Shown here in pieces: positions 9,827-18,626 of a DNA stretch of 63,602 nucleotides. The translations under genes and the position numbers were made by a program. The stretch lies in contig JAFEFG010000009.1 of assembly GCA_018240685.1 (NCBI GenBank), forward strand, positions 1 through 63,602, given 5' to 3'. This DNA comes from Pseudomonadota bacterium. GTDB lineage: Bacteria > Pseudomonadota > Alphaproteobacteria > Reyranellales > Reyranellaceae. The notes under the pieces are model-generated. The model ran no database searches, was not told the DNA's origin, and saw only the letters and a program-made list of their open reading frames with translations. Every line of letters begins with the position of its first letter. Position 1 is the stretch's first letter.

Positions 9827-11613
9827 AGGCCCTCCTCCCAACTTCTGGATAGACGCATGGCCGACAGAATCATGCCCACCTGCGAGTAGGTCTGCGGAAA
9901 GTTCCCCCACAGTTCGCCCGTGCAGGGATCGAGATCCTCCGACAGCAGCCCCACGTGGTTGCGCTGTCCCAGGACGTTGTTGAAGAGTTCGAGCGCCTCC
10001 TCTCGCCGGCCGACGCTCGCCAGCGCATCGATGTACCAGAATGTGCACAGCAGGAAGGCGTTCGACGGCTTGCCGAAGTCGTCGGCCTCCACGTAGCGCA
10101 TGACGAAGCCGTTCTTCATCAGGCGCTTGCCGACCATGTCCAGGGTGGCGTGAAAGCGCGGATCGTCGGATCTCAGAAGCCCGATTTCCGGCAGGACGAG
10201 ACTGGAGGCGTCCGCCATATCGCGATCGAGCACGCCCGAAAGCCATCCCTCTGCCGTGGTCGCCCGCTGCAGCGCCTCCTGCCGCAGGACACCCGCCTTG
10301 GCCAGCCATTCGCGGGATTCCGAATCGACGCCGACACGGCGCGCGATCATGCCGAGCCTGTGCAGCGCGGCCCAGCACATCGCCGCGGAGAAAGTGTGCA
10401 CGTCCTCGCGCTCGCGGTACTCCCAAAGTCCGGCATCGGGCGTCAGGGCGGCGCGATGAGCCTCATTCCCCACCACGCAGAGACGACGATAGAGTTCCAA
10501 GTCGCCATGCCGCGGCAACCGCTCGTCCCAGAACATCTGCGCCGCCGTGAGGACCATCGAGCCGTAGGTATCGTTCTGACGCTGCGACACTGCCGCGTTG
10601 CCGATGCGGACCGGTCCGTACCCGCGATAGCCGGGCAAGGTCTCGACGATCCGCTCCGCAGTGGCCGTCCCGGGCGCGATGGAAAAGAGCGGCGCGATAT
10701 GCTCGGCCTCGCCGCGTGCGCTGCCCGCCTCGACAAGATCGACGATGAAGCGCACGAACCCCTCCATCGTGCGCGTCGCCGACAGCCGATTGAGGGCCGT
10801 CACCGTGAAGAAGGCGTCGCGCAGCCAGGAGAAGCGATAGTCCCACGTGCGTGGCGTGTCGGCCGCCTCCGGAACCGAGGTGGTGAGCGCGGCCAATATC
10901 GCTCCGGTATCCTCGTAGCTGCAGAGCTTGAGCGTGATGGCCGCGCGAATGACCGCCGCCTGCCAGTCGAACGGAATGTTCAGATCGCGCACCCAGCCGT
11001 GCCAGTAGGCTTCGGTCTCGGCGAGAAAGGTCCGATAGAGCGAATCGGGGCTTTCGGGGATGCTTTCGTCGGCGGCAAGGATCAGCGTCAACGGGCGATC
11101 GAGCACGAACTCCGTCTCGTGGATGACGTAGTTGACCGACGCATCCGTAGTGAGCCGCATGACCGCGGCCTCGCTGAAGAAACGCACATGGTTGCTGCCG
11201 CTGGTGAGCTGGGGCTTGTGCGCGCCATACGAGAAGGTCGGCCGGATGCGGATGGCGACGCGCGGGCGTCCGGCCATCGGCTCCAGGCGGCGCACCAGCA
11301 TGGGCGGGCGGAACATGCGCCCGAACCGGCGAAACCGCGGCGCAAAGTCGACGATCCGCACCGTTCCGGCCTCTCCCTCGACGATCGTCTCGAGGATCGC
11401 GGTGTTGGGAAGGTAGCGCTGGCGGCCGGGCTCGTGCGCCCCGGCCACGGCCGCTTCCATGAAGCCGGCCTTGGGATCGGTTCCGCCGAGCAGTGCATTG
11501 AAAACCGGATCACCGTCGAGACGGCCCAGCCCATGCCAGACATGTCGCCCGTTGCGGTCGATCAGGCTCGCGATCGCGCAATTGCCGATGACGCCGAGAT
11601 TGAGAGTGCTCAT
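9811..11613 (-). CDS. Glycoside hydrolase family 15 protein (glucoamylase/trehalase-like)
   Basis: A 600-residue (alpha/alpha)6-barrel hydrolase without signal peptide. The N-terminal cap domain begins LGVIGNCAIASLIDRNGRHVW. The catalytic barrel shows RTWDYRFSWLRDAFFTV, the first acid region PDAGLWEYRE with a glutamate typical of the general acid, and ELWGNFPQTYSQVGMI near the C-terminus carrying the second catalytic glutamate. GH15 includes mycobacterial and Thermoplasma trehalases as well as glucoamylases. Location between otsB and otsA, overlapping both, makes trehalose the likeliest substrate, giving synthesis and turnover on one transcript. This specificity is inferred, not proven. Confidence 0.87.
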   Translation of the reverse strand: MSTLNLGVIGNCAIASLIDRNGRHVWHGLGRLDGDPVFNALLGGTDPKAGFMEAAVAGAHEPGRQRYLPNTAILETIVEGEAGTVRIVDFAPRFRRFGRMFRPPMLVRRLEPMAGRPRVAIRIRPTFSYGAHKPQLTSGSNHVRFFSEAAVMRLTTDASVNYVIHETEFVLDRPLTLILAADESIPESPDSLYRTFLAETEAYWHGWVRDLNIPFDWQAAVIRAAITLKLCSYEDTGAILAALTTSVPEAADTPRTWDYRFSWLRDAFFTVTALNRLSATRTMEGFVRFIVDLVEAGSARGEAEHIAPLFSIAPGTATAERIVETLPGYRGYGPVRIGNAAVSQRQNDTYGSMVLTAAQMFWDERLPRHGDLELYRRLCVVGNEAHRAALTPDAGLWEYREREDVHTFSAAMCWAALHRLGMIARRVGVDSESREWLAKAGVLRQEALQRATTAEGWLSGVLDRDMADASSLVLPEIGLLRSDDPRFHATLDMVGKRLMKNGFVMRYVEADDFGKPSNAFLLCTFWYIDALASVGRREEALELFNNVLGQRNHVGLLSEDLDPCTGELWGNFPQTYSQVGMILSAMRLSRSWEEGLWHAL

Positions 11614-12365
11614 GGCGTCGCTCCCGCTGCCGGCGGCGGGGGCGACCGTTTCTCCAGCCGCCGCGCGCCCGTCGCCAGCCAGCCCCGCACGTTGGCAGGA
11701 TCGCCGCCGAACACATCGGCGACGCGCAATCCGATGCCGCCCAGTTCCCGAGCCTTCTCCATGCCGGCCTCGTCGGTAAAGTCGTCGCCGATGAAGATCG
11801 GCTGCCGCCCGCGGAACGGCGCGCGCGCCATCAGCCGTTCGACGGCGTGGCCCTTGGAGGTCGAGCGCAAGCCGATCTCGACCGCTTCGCGGGCTGGCAC
11901 GAGCCGGAACCCCGGATGCTCCGACGGCACGAGCCGGCGCACCAGGCGCCAGACCTCATCGCCGTGCTCGGGTGCCAGACGATAGTGAACGGCAAGGCCG
12001 TACGGCTTGGGCTCGATCAACACGCCCGGCCACTCCCGGGCCGCCGCTTCCAGTTCACGGCGCCACTCTACGGGCATGACGCTCCCGGTTGGCAGCTCCT
12101 CGCGACTGCCGTCGTCAAAGCGCAAGGAAGCGCCGTGCTCGCCCGCAGCGGCGGATACGAAAGGACGCAGAAGCTCGTCGAGCTCCGAAAGCGGTCTTCC
12201 CGTGACGATGGCAAGCGCGCCCTCGAGCAGGCGATGCAGTTCGGCCAGGAGGGCGGGAAGCCCAGGCGGAACAACGACCTGTCGGGGCGTTGCGGCGATT
12301 TCCAGCAGCGTGCCGTCCAGGTCGAGAAAGAGCGCCGATCTCCGCTTCAGTTCCGGCGGTGTCAT
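11610..12365 (-). CDS. otsB: Trehalose-phosphatase
   Basis: A 251-residue HAD-superfamily phosphatase that removes phosphate from trehalose 6-phosphate. Motif I is LFLDLDGTL near residue 12, motif II the IVTGR region, the substrate-binding cap includes GEHGASLRF, and the metal-binding motif IV is IGDDFTDEAGM. The ATG at 12365 was chosen because the upstream extension lacks family similarity. The stop overlaps the start of the GH15 gene by ATGA, so this is the first gene of the trehalose operon. Confidence 0.95.
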   Translation of the reverse strand: MTPPELKRRSALFLDLDGTLLEIAATPRQVVVPPGLPALLAELHRLLEGALAIVTGRPLSELDELLRPFVSAAAGEHGASLRFDDGSREELPTGSVMPVEWRRELEAAAREWPGVLIEPKPYGLAVHYRLAPEHGDEVWRLVRRLVPSEHPGFRLVPAREAVEIGLRSTSKGHAVERLMARAPFRGRQPIFIGDDFTDEAGMEKARELGGIGLRVADVFGGDPANVRGWLATGARRLEKRSPPPPAAGATP

Positions 12366-12510
12366 TCCAATCAGCCCTTTCGCTCTCCGACAGTCTACCC
12401 GAGGCACGACAGGAACTCGGACAGAGCACACCGCCGGCGGCCAAGCATACAGACACACAGACGGCCGCGCCCGCGCGTCTTGAGAACGCACGAGTCGACA
12501 AATAGTTCCC

Positions 12511-12537
12511 AAAAATCCCGGCGACCCGAGGCCGGGA
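12511..12537 (-). terminator. Rho-independent terminator after the DUF1127 gene
   Basis: On the minus strand TCCCGGC / GCCGGGA (12516-12522 with 12531-12537) forms a 7-bp stem followed directly by TTTTT (12511-12515). It sits 4 bases beyond the DUF1127 stop and upstream of otsB, separating the two transcripts. Confidence 0.6.
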
Positions 12538-12540
12538 CTG

Positions 12541-12783
12541 TCAGCGCAGGGGACCGATCCGCCGCCAGAACGGCCTGCCGGATTCGAACGCGGCAGCCGC
12601 GGGAGAGATGCCCATCTCGTGCAGGCGGCGGGTGTCCAGGCGCGCCAGGCAGCGTCTGGCCCGTGCTCGCTCGCGCCACACGGCAAGAGCCTGAGTGAGC
12701 CGGTGGCGCAACCGCCGCCGGGGCAACGTTTCGCTGGCAAAAAGATTCTGGTCGAACAGGGGATGGCGGGGCTGGAAGCTCAT
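12541..12783 (-). CDS. DUF1127 small protein
   Basis: An 80-residue basic protein. The C-terminal half WRERARARRCLARLDTRRLHEMGIS is the DUF1127 motif, an arginine-rich alpha-helical hairpin abundant in alphaproteobacteria; in Agrobacterium and Rhodobacter some members affect phosphate metabolism or RNA turnover. The ATG at 12783 follows GAGGAAGAG; an in-frame ATG 28 codons upstream lacks this signal. It is monocistronic, with its own terminator, and diverges from the aminotransferase gene. Confidence 0.85.
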   Translation of the reverse strand: MSFQPRHPLFDQNLFASETLPRRRLRHRLTQALAVWRERARARRCLARLDTRRLHEMGISPAAAAFESGRPFWRRIGPLR

Positions 12784-12955
12784 CTCTTCCTCATCAGATC
12801 GAAGGCTGCGGACTATGGTGCTCAGATGGGTCGCAGCCGGTCGTGCCTCAATGATCCGGCACGTCATCGGGGATGAGACCTCCTCATGTGATGCCGCAAA
12901 AAATTGAGCCGTATCCGTGCTAGTTTGATGGCGTTCGAGCGAGGGAGCCGATCCG

Positions 12956-14104
12956 ATGCTATCCTGTCAGCGCGCGCTGTTCGACATGCCGCGCGATGTC
13001 TGCTTTTTCAACGCAGCCTCCTGGAGTCCCCTTCCGCTTGCGGTCCAGGAAGCCGGGCGCGCTGCGATTGCCCGCAAGGGTCAGCCCTGGAAGCTGCCTG
13101 CCGATTTCCAGACAGCGCAGTACGAACGCGCCCGCGCCGCAGCGGCGGCCCTGATCGGAGCGGATGCCGACGACGTCGCCCTCATTTCCTCGGTCGGCTA
13201 CGGCGTTTCCACCGCCGGCAAGATCCTTCCGATCGCCCCGGGGAGCCGGGTGATCGTGCTGGAGAACGATCACACCTCACCGGTGCTCGAATGGGTCAGC
13301 CGTGCGCAGGCCGGTGGCTTCACCGTCGACACGGTGAAGCAGCCGAGCGACGGCGATTGGACCTCGGCCGTGCTCGAGGCGGTCGAGCGCAAGGCCGCGC
13401 CGCCGCTTGCGCTGGCGTCGATTTCGTCGGTCCACTGGTCCGATGGCGGCGCACTCGATGTCACACGCATCGGCGCCGCGCTGAAGAAGCAGGGCGCCGC
13501 CTTCCTGATCGACGCGACGCACGATGCGGGGGTGCGCCGCATCGACGTAAAGGCGCTCGATCCCGATTTCCTGATCTTTCCGACCTACAAGTGGGTGCTG
13601 GGTCCCTACGGTCGCGCCTTCCTGTACGTCGCCAGGCGCCGGCAGAACGGCGTGCCGCTCGAACAGACCTCGGCGGCCCGCAAGGCCGTGTCGGCGGAGG
13701 ACACGGTCTATTTCCGCGACCTCACCTATCGCGACGATGCCCGCCGCTTCGACATGGGCGAGCGCGACCACTTCGTCTCGATGGAGATGGCGGCGATCGG
13801 CATGGAGATGATGGCCGGCTGGGGCAGCGACGCCATCGTGGAACGGCTCTCAATGCTGACCGGCAAGCTGGCCGAAGGGCTCGGCAATCTCGACGTTCGC
13901 CTCCCCGACCCGAAGCTGCGCGCGCCTCATATCCTGAGCCTCGGCTTTCCCAAGGGCATGCCGGAAGATCTGCCCGGAAGGCTCGCTGCGCAGAACGTGC
14001 ACGCGGCGCCGCGGCTCGGGAGATTGCGCATCAGCCCCCATGTCTACAACGACGAGGAAGATGTCGAACGGTTCGTCGATGTATTCCGCCGTGTCACTGG
14101 ATAG
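12956..14104 (+). CDS. Class V aminotransferase-fold PLP-dependent enzyme
   Basis: A 382-residue PLP enzyme of the cysteine desulfurase / isopenicillin-N-epimerase-like group. The substrate-binding start CFFNAASWSPLP, LISSVGYGVSTAGKIL (phosphate-binding region), SISSVHWSDGGALDV, LIDATHDAGVRRIDV (Asp contacting the pyridine nitrogen) and PTYKWVLGPYGRAFLY with the Schiff-base Lys are all present. No desulfurase active-site Cys loop is obvious, so a racemase, epimerase or lyase role is more likely than sulfur transfer. It heads a run of catabolic genes. Start codon follows GAGGGAG by 7 bases. Confidence 0.87.
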   Translation: MLSCQRALFDMPRDVCFFNAASWSPLPLAVQEAGRAAIARKGQPWKLPADFQTAQYERARAAAAALIGADADDVALISSVGYGVSTAGKILPIAPGSRVIVLENDHTSPVLEWVSRAQAGGFTVDTVKQPSDGDWTSAVLEAVERKAAPPLALASISSVHWSDGGALDVTRIGAALKKQGAAFLIDATHDAGVRRIDVKALDPDFLIFPTYKWVLGPYGRAFLYVARRRQNGVPLEQTSAARKAVSAEDTVYFRDLTYRDDARRFDMGERDHFVSMEMAAIGMEMMAGWGSDAIVERLSMLTGKLAEGLGNLDVRLPDPKLRAPHILSLGFPKGMPEDLPGRLAAQNVHAAPRLGRLRISPHVYNDEEDVERFVDVFRRVTG

Positions 14105-14147
14105 ACTGCCGACACGACAAGAAATGAACCAAGGGCGGGAAACCAGC

Positions 14148-15092
14148 ATGTGGCAACCGAATGAACGCTACCCCGATCCGGCGGTACGCGTGCTCGATCC
14201 GTCGTTCAACACGTACCGGCTCATGCTGGCCTCGGTCGAGCGCCTGTATACGGGCTGCCGCTGGTCGGAAGGCCCGGTCTATTTCGGCGACGGGCGTTAC
14301 CTGCTCTGGAGCGACATTCCCAACAACCGCATCCTGCGCTGGGACGAGGAGACCGGCGCCGTTTCCGTGTTCCGCAAGCCGTCGAACAATGCCAACGGCC
14401 ATACGCGCGACCGGCAGGGCCGGCTGATCGGCTGCGAACACGGCACCCGCCGCGTCGTGCGCACCGAGTATGACGGCTCCATCACGGTGCTGGCCGACTC
14501 CTACGGCGGCAGGAAGCTCAATTCCCCCAACGACGTCGTCGTGAAGTCCGACGGCTCGATCTGGTTCAGCGATCCGGTATTCGGAATCCTGGGCTACTAC
14601 GAAGGCCACAAGGACGAGAGCGAGAACAAGCCGGCCATCTATCGGCTCGATCCCCAGACCGGCAAGCTCACGATGATGGTGGACGATGTGCCGGGGCCGA
14701 ACGGTCTCGCCTTCTCCCCCGACGAGACGAAGCTCTACGTCGTCGCCTCCCGCGCCGAGCCCCATCGCCAGATCATTGCCTACGATGTCCTCGACAACGG
14801 CACCCGGCTCGGCAAGGGCGCGGTCCTGATCGATGCCGGCCCCGGGGGCTCGCCCGACGGCTTCCGCGTCGATGTCGACGGCAACCTCTGGTGCGGCTGG
14901 GGCATGGGCAGCGCCGATCTCGACGGCGTGCGCGTCTTCAATTCCAAGGGCAAGCCCATCGGCCATATCGACCTGCCCGAGCGCTGCGCCAACGTCTGCT
15001 TCGGCGGACGCTACCGCAATCGCCTGTTCATGGCGGCGAGCCACTCGCTCTACGCCCTCTACGTCAACACGCAAGGCGTCGCCGGCGGCTGA
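14148..15092 (+). CDS. SMP-30/gluconolactonase family protein
   Basis: A 314-residue six-bladed beta-propeller lactonase. Key pieces are CRWSEGPVYFGDGRYLLWSDIPNNRILRW with the metal-ligand Glu, a GCEHGTRRVVR strand, LNSPNDVVVKSDGSIWFSDP with the catalytic Asn, and GPNGLAFSPDETKLYV followed by GSPDGFRVDVDGNLW. The ATG at 14148 gives the usual WQPNERYPDPAV opening; an ATG 24 bases upstream is also in frame. These enzymes open sugar-acid lactones using a divalent metal. Neighbouring MFS and tartrate dehydratase-like genes fit a hydroxy-acid pathway. Confidence 0.92.
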   Translation: MWQPNERYPDPAVRVLDPSFNTYRLMLASVERLYTGCRWSEGPVYFGDGRYLLWSDIPNNRILRWDEETGAVSVFRKPSNNANGHTRDRQGRLIGCEHGTRRVVRTEYDGSITVLADSYGGRKLNSPNDVVVKSDGSIWFSDPVFGILGYYEGHKDESENKPAIYRLDPQTGKLTMMVDDVPGPNGLAFSPDETKLYVVASRAEPHRQIIAYDVLDNGTRLGKGAVLIDAGPGGSPDGFRVDVDGNLWCGWGMGSADLDGVRVFNSKGKPIGHIDLPERCANVCFGGRYRNRLFMAASHSLYALYVNTQGVAGG

Positions 15093-15110
15093 CCGTCGAG
15101 GGCAGGAACC

Positions 15111-16316
15111 ATGTACGAAGTGGACTCGCGCTACGCCTGGTGGCGACTGGCTGCCAGCGTGGCGATCAGCACCCTGGGCGGCGTCGGCATGTGGGCCGTC
15201 GTCGTCGCCCTGCCGGCGATCCAGGCCGGCTTCGGCGTCACGCGCGCCGAGGTATCCTTCTCCTATACGGCAACCATGCTGGGATTCGGCGCCGGCAGCA
15301 TCCTGCTCGGCCGCCTGATCGACACCAGGGGCGCACTGCTCACGGTGTCGCTGAGCACGGTCCTGATGGCGACGGGCTTCGCCCTTGCCGCCGCCGCACC
15401 CAGTGCGACGTTGTTCGCAGCCGCCCAGATCCTGATCGGCTTCGGATCGGCCGCCACCTTCATCCCTCTTGTCGCGGACCTTTCGCACTGGTTCGAGAAA
15501 CGCCGCGGGCTGGCGGTGGCGATATGCTCATCCGGCAACTACGTCGCCGGAGCCATCTGGCCTCCGGTCGTCGAACATCTGATCAGCAGCCAGGGTTGGC
15601 AGTCGGCCTACTTCACGATCGGCGTCATCTGCCTCGTGGCGATGCTGCCCCTGGGCCTTGCCCTCCGCAGGCGACTTGCCGCACACGCGACGATGGCCGG
15701 CGGGACGCCCGCCCCTCACTCAGCCCGCAGCCTCGGCCTGTCGCCCGCCTCGTTGCAGGCGTGGCTTGCGCTTGCCGGCGTCGGCTGCTGCGTCGCCATG
15801 TCGATGCCGCAGGTCCACATCGTCGCCTATTGCGCCGATCTCGGCTACGGCGTGGCGCGTGGCGCCGAGATGCTGTCTCTGATGCTCGGCTTCGGCATCG
15901 TGAGCCGCGTCGTGTCGGGCTGGATCGCCGACCGCGCCGGCGGCATCAAGACGCTGCTGCTGGGCTCGACGCTGCAGGGCATCGCGCTGTTCCTCTATCT
16001 GATCTCCGATTCGCTGACTTCGCTCTATGTCGTGTCGGCACTGTTCGGCCTGTTCCAGGGCGGGATCGTGCCGAGCTACGCGATCATCGTCCGCGAATAT
16101 TTCCCCTCTCGCGAAGCGGGCATCCGCATGGGTGTCGCGGTCTCGGCCACCATCGTCGGCATGGCGCTCGGCGGCTGGATGGGCGGTGTCTTCTTCGATC
16201 TCACCGGCTCGTACCGCGCCGCCTTCATCAACGGCATTGCCTGGAATGCCCTGAACGGCGCCATCGCCTGGTGGCTGCTGTTCCGGCAGAACCGCCGCGC
16301 CGTATTCGCCGCCTGA
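15111..16316 (+). CDS. MFS transporter
   Basis: A 401-residue inner-membrane transporter with 12 predicted helices. The loop 2-3 signature GRLIDTRGALLTVSL is present after helix 2, a second GWIADRAGGIKTLLLG occurs at the equivalent place in the second half, and VREYFPSREAGIRMG is characteristic of the oxalate/formate-antiporter-like and monocarboxylate groups. The gene begins 18 bases after the lactonase and precedes the tartrate dehydratase homologue, so an organic acid such as tartrate is a reasonable substrate, but this is contextual inference. Confidence 0.9.
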   Translation: MYEVDSRYAWWRLAASVAISTLGGVGMWAVVVALPAIQAGFGVTRAEVSFSYTATMLGFGAGSILLGRLIDTRGALLTVSLSTVLMATGFALAAAAPSATLFAAAQILIGFGSAATFIPLVADLSHWFEKRRGLAVAICSSGNYVAGAIWPPVVEHLISSQGWQSAYFTIGVICLVAMLPLGLALRRRLAAHATMAGGTPAPHSARSLGLSPASLQAWLALAGVGCCVAMSMPQVHIVAYCADLGYGVARGAEMLSLMLGFGIVSRVVSGWIADRAGGIKTLLLGSTLQGIALFLYLISDSLTSLYVVSALFGLFQGGIVPSYAIIVREYFPSREAGIRMGVAVSATIVGMALGGWMGGVFFDLTGSYRAAFINGIAWNALNGAIAWWLLFRQNRRAVFAA

Positions 16317-16403
16317 CCGAAACCGGAAGGCCTGCCGGTCCGCTGGCAGGCGGCGACGCGGACATGTAGAACGAACCCATCGATCGCTCGCCACGGATCC
16401 ACC

Positions 16404-17564
16404 ATGCGCATCGTCGCCATCCGCGACATCGTCTCGCCCATCCGCTCCAAGATCGCCAACGCCTACATCGACTTCAGCCAGATGACCGCGTCCGTCGTGG
16501 CCATCGTCACCGATCTCGAGGTCGAAGGCAGGCCGGTCGTGGGCTACGGCTTCAACTCGAACGGCCGTTATGCCCAGCACGGCCTCCTCAACGAGCGGTT
16601 CATAAGGCGGTTGCTGGATGCCAAGCCCGATTCGCTGCTCGACGGCGACGGCCTGCTCGATCCGGCCCGATGCTGGGCGGCGATGATGGCGAACGAGAAG
16701 CCGGGCGGCCATGGCGAACGGTCGGTCGCAGTCGGCGTGCTCGACATGGCGCTGTGGGACGCCGTCGCCAAGGCGAGGCGCGTACCGCTCTGGAAGCTGC
16801 TGGCCGATCGCTACAACGGCGGCAGGCACGACGACAGGGCGTGGGTCTACGCCGCCGGCGGCTACTACTATCCGGGCAAGGACCTGCAGGCGCTGCAGGA
16901 CGAGATGAAGCACTATCTCGACCTCGGCTACTCCTGCGTGAAGATGAAGGTGGGCGGCGTGCCGCTCGCCGAAGACCTCGAACGCATTGGCGCCGTGCTC
17001 GACATCGTCGGCTCGGCTGAGCGCCTGGCAGTGGACGTCAACGGAAAGTTCGACCTGCCGGCCGCGATCGAGTTCGGCCGCGCCATCGAGTCGCTCGGCC
17101 TGCGCTGGTACGAGGAACCGCTCGATCCGCTCGACTATCTCGCCCACGCGGCGCTGGCGACGCAATATGCGCCGCCGCTTGCGACCGGCGAGAACCTCTT
17201 CTCGATGCAGGACGCCCGCAACCTCATCCGCCACGGCGGGCTACACCCGGATCGCGACATCCTCCAGTTCGATCCCGCATTGAGCTACGGACTCGTGGAG
17301 TACCTGCGCACGCTCGACATGCTGAAGGCCAACGGCTGGTCGCCGCGGCGCTGCGTGCCGCACGGCGGACATCAGTTCGCGCTCAACATCGCCGTCGGCC
17401 TGCAGTGCGGCGGCAACGAATCCTATCCGCAGGTCTTCGCGCCCTTCGGCGGGTTCGCCGACGATTGCCCCGTCGTCGACGGCCGGGTGGCTCTTCCCGA
17501 GACACCCGGCATCGGCTTCGAACGGAAGGCGGATCTGTGGGCGGTCATGCGCGAGGTCGCCTGA
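16404..17564 (+). CDS. tarD: D(-)-tartrate dehydratase-like enolase-superfamily enzyme
   Basis: A 386-residue enolase-superfamily protein very similar as recalled to Bradyrhizobium japonicum D-tartrate dehydratase, which converts D-tartrate to oxaloacetate. Shared stretches include NAYIDFSQMT, GYGFNSNGRYAQ, NEKPGGHGERSVAVG and YAAGGYYYPGK. The catalytic set is in place: Lys180-Met-Lys182, metal ligands Asp211, Glu237 and Glu263, and His320 in RCVPHGGHQ, each offset by two from the Bradyrhizobium numbering (184, 213, 239, 265, 322). Such complete agreement supports the same reaction. It is the last gene of the plus-strand catabolic group and converges on a Bug receptor. Confidence 0.85.
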   Translation: MRIVAIRDIVSPIRSKIANAYIDFSQMTASVVAIVTDLEVEGRPVVGYGFNSNGRYAQHGLLNERFIRRLLDAKPDSLLDGDGLLDPARCWAAMMANEKPGGHGERSVAVGVLDMALWDAVAKARRVPLWKLLADRYNGGRHDDRAWVYAAGGYYYPGKDLQALQDEMKHYLDLGYSCVKMKVGGVPLAEDLERIGAVLDIVGSAERLAVDVNGKFDLPAAIEFGRAIESLGLRWYEEPLDPLDYLAHAALATQYAPPLATGENLFSMQDARNLIRHGGLHPDRDILQFDPALSYGLVEYLRTLDMLKANGWSPRRCVPHGGHQFALNIAVGLQCGGNESYPQVFAPFGGFADDCPVVDGRVALPETPGIGFERKADLWAVMREVA

Positions 17565-17573
17565 CGCCGGCCT

Positions 17574-18548
17574 TCATTGCGGCTTCAGCAGACCGGATTT
17601 CACCAGCGGCAGCACGCCCGCTTCGTCTGCCTTGAGGGCCGTGGCGAAGGCTTCGGGCGTCGAGGGTCGGGTCACGGCCCCCAACTCCGCAAGCCGCGCG
17701 CGAACCGCGTCGTCCTTCAACGCGAAGGTGACGCTTTCGTTCAGGGAGGCAATCAGCGGCTCCGGCGTACCGGCGCGCACGAACAGGCCGGCCGTCGTTC
17801 CCCCGTCGAAGGGCTTGGCGCCGATATCGGTCAGCGACGGCGTGTCCGGCAGATTGGGCAGGCGCTGGCCATTGACCGCCAGCAGCGCCTTCAGCTTGCC
17901 GTTCTTGATGTGCGGCAACGAGGTCGAGAGCTGGTCCATGTAGAGGTCGATGTTGCCGCCCATCAGGTCCGCAAGACCCGGTCCGGAGCCCTTGTAGGGA
18001 ATGATGTTGAATTGGACGTTTTCGCTGACCTGCATGCGCAGGATGTCGACATGGTTCGAGGTACCGTTGCCGGCATGGCCGATGGTGACGGTGCCCGGCT
18101 TCGCCTTCGCTTCCGCGAGAACGGCCCGCATGTCCGCGAACCGGCCCTGCGACGAGGCCACCACCACCATCGGCACCGTCGTCAGGAGGCTCACCGGGGC
18201 GACCGCCGGAAGCAGCGACGCCTTCCCCGCCATGAACGGCGAGATGAACAGGACATTGAAGCTCGCCATCACGACCGTATAGCCGTCGGGCGGCGCGTTG
18301 ACCGCGGCCTCCACCCCGACGAGCCCTCCAGCGCCCGGCCGGTTGTCCATCACGATGGTCTGGTTGAGCCGTCGGCCCATCGCCTCGCCGACGATTCGCG
18401 ACGTGACGTCGTAGTTGCCGGCCGCGGCGAAGGGAATGATCCAGCGGACCGGCTTCGACGGAAATGTCTCCGCATGCGCGGCCGTCAATCGTCCTGCTGC
18501 GGTGAGCGCTGCAGCGCTGGTCAAGAAATGTCGACGCCTCATCGGCAT
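17574..18548 (-). CDS. Bug/TctC-type periplasmic solute-binding protein
   Basis: A 324-residue receptor of the tripartite tricarboxylate type. The export signal starts MPMRRRHFLTSAAALT, Tat-like with RRR-H-F, and ends near AHAET. Mature landmarks are PVRWIIPFAAAGNYDVTSR, VMDNRPGAGGLVG, PPDGYTVVM and IPYKGSGPGLADLMGG. Start at 18548 lies 6 bases after GGAGG; a second ATG two codons later is possible. It is convergent with and only 9 bases from the tartrate dehydratase gene, so it may deliver the same organic acid. No TctAB genes are nearby. Confidence 0.93.
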   Translation of the reverse strand: MPMRRRHFLTSAAALTAAGRLTAAHAETFPSKPVRWIIPFAAAGNYDVTSRIVGEAMGRRLNQTIVMDNRPGAGGLVGVEAAVNAPPDGYTVVMASFNVLFISPFMAGKASLLPAVAPVSLLTTVPMVVVASSQGRFADMRAVLAEAKAKPGTVTIGHAGNGTSNHVDILRMQVSENVQFNIIPYKGSGPGLADLMGGNIDLYMDQLSTSLPHIKNGKLKALLAVNGQRLPNLPDTPSLTDIGAKPFDGGTTAGLFVRAGTPEPLIASLNESVTFALKDDAVRARLAELGAVTRPSTPEAFATALKADEAGVLPLVKSGLLKPQ

Positions 18549-18626
18549 TTGCTTCCTCCCGTTGTCTTTTTGCTGAAGTATCGATAGCGCAAGCGAGGCG
18601 CCTCTACGATTGAAATCCGCGAATCC

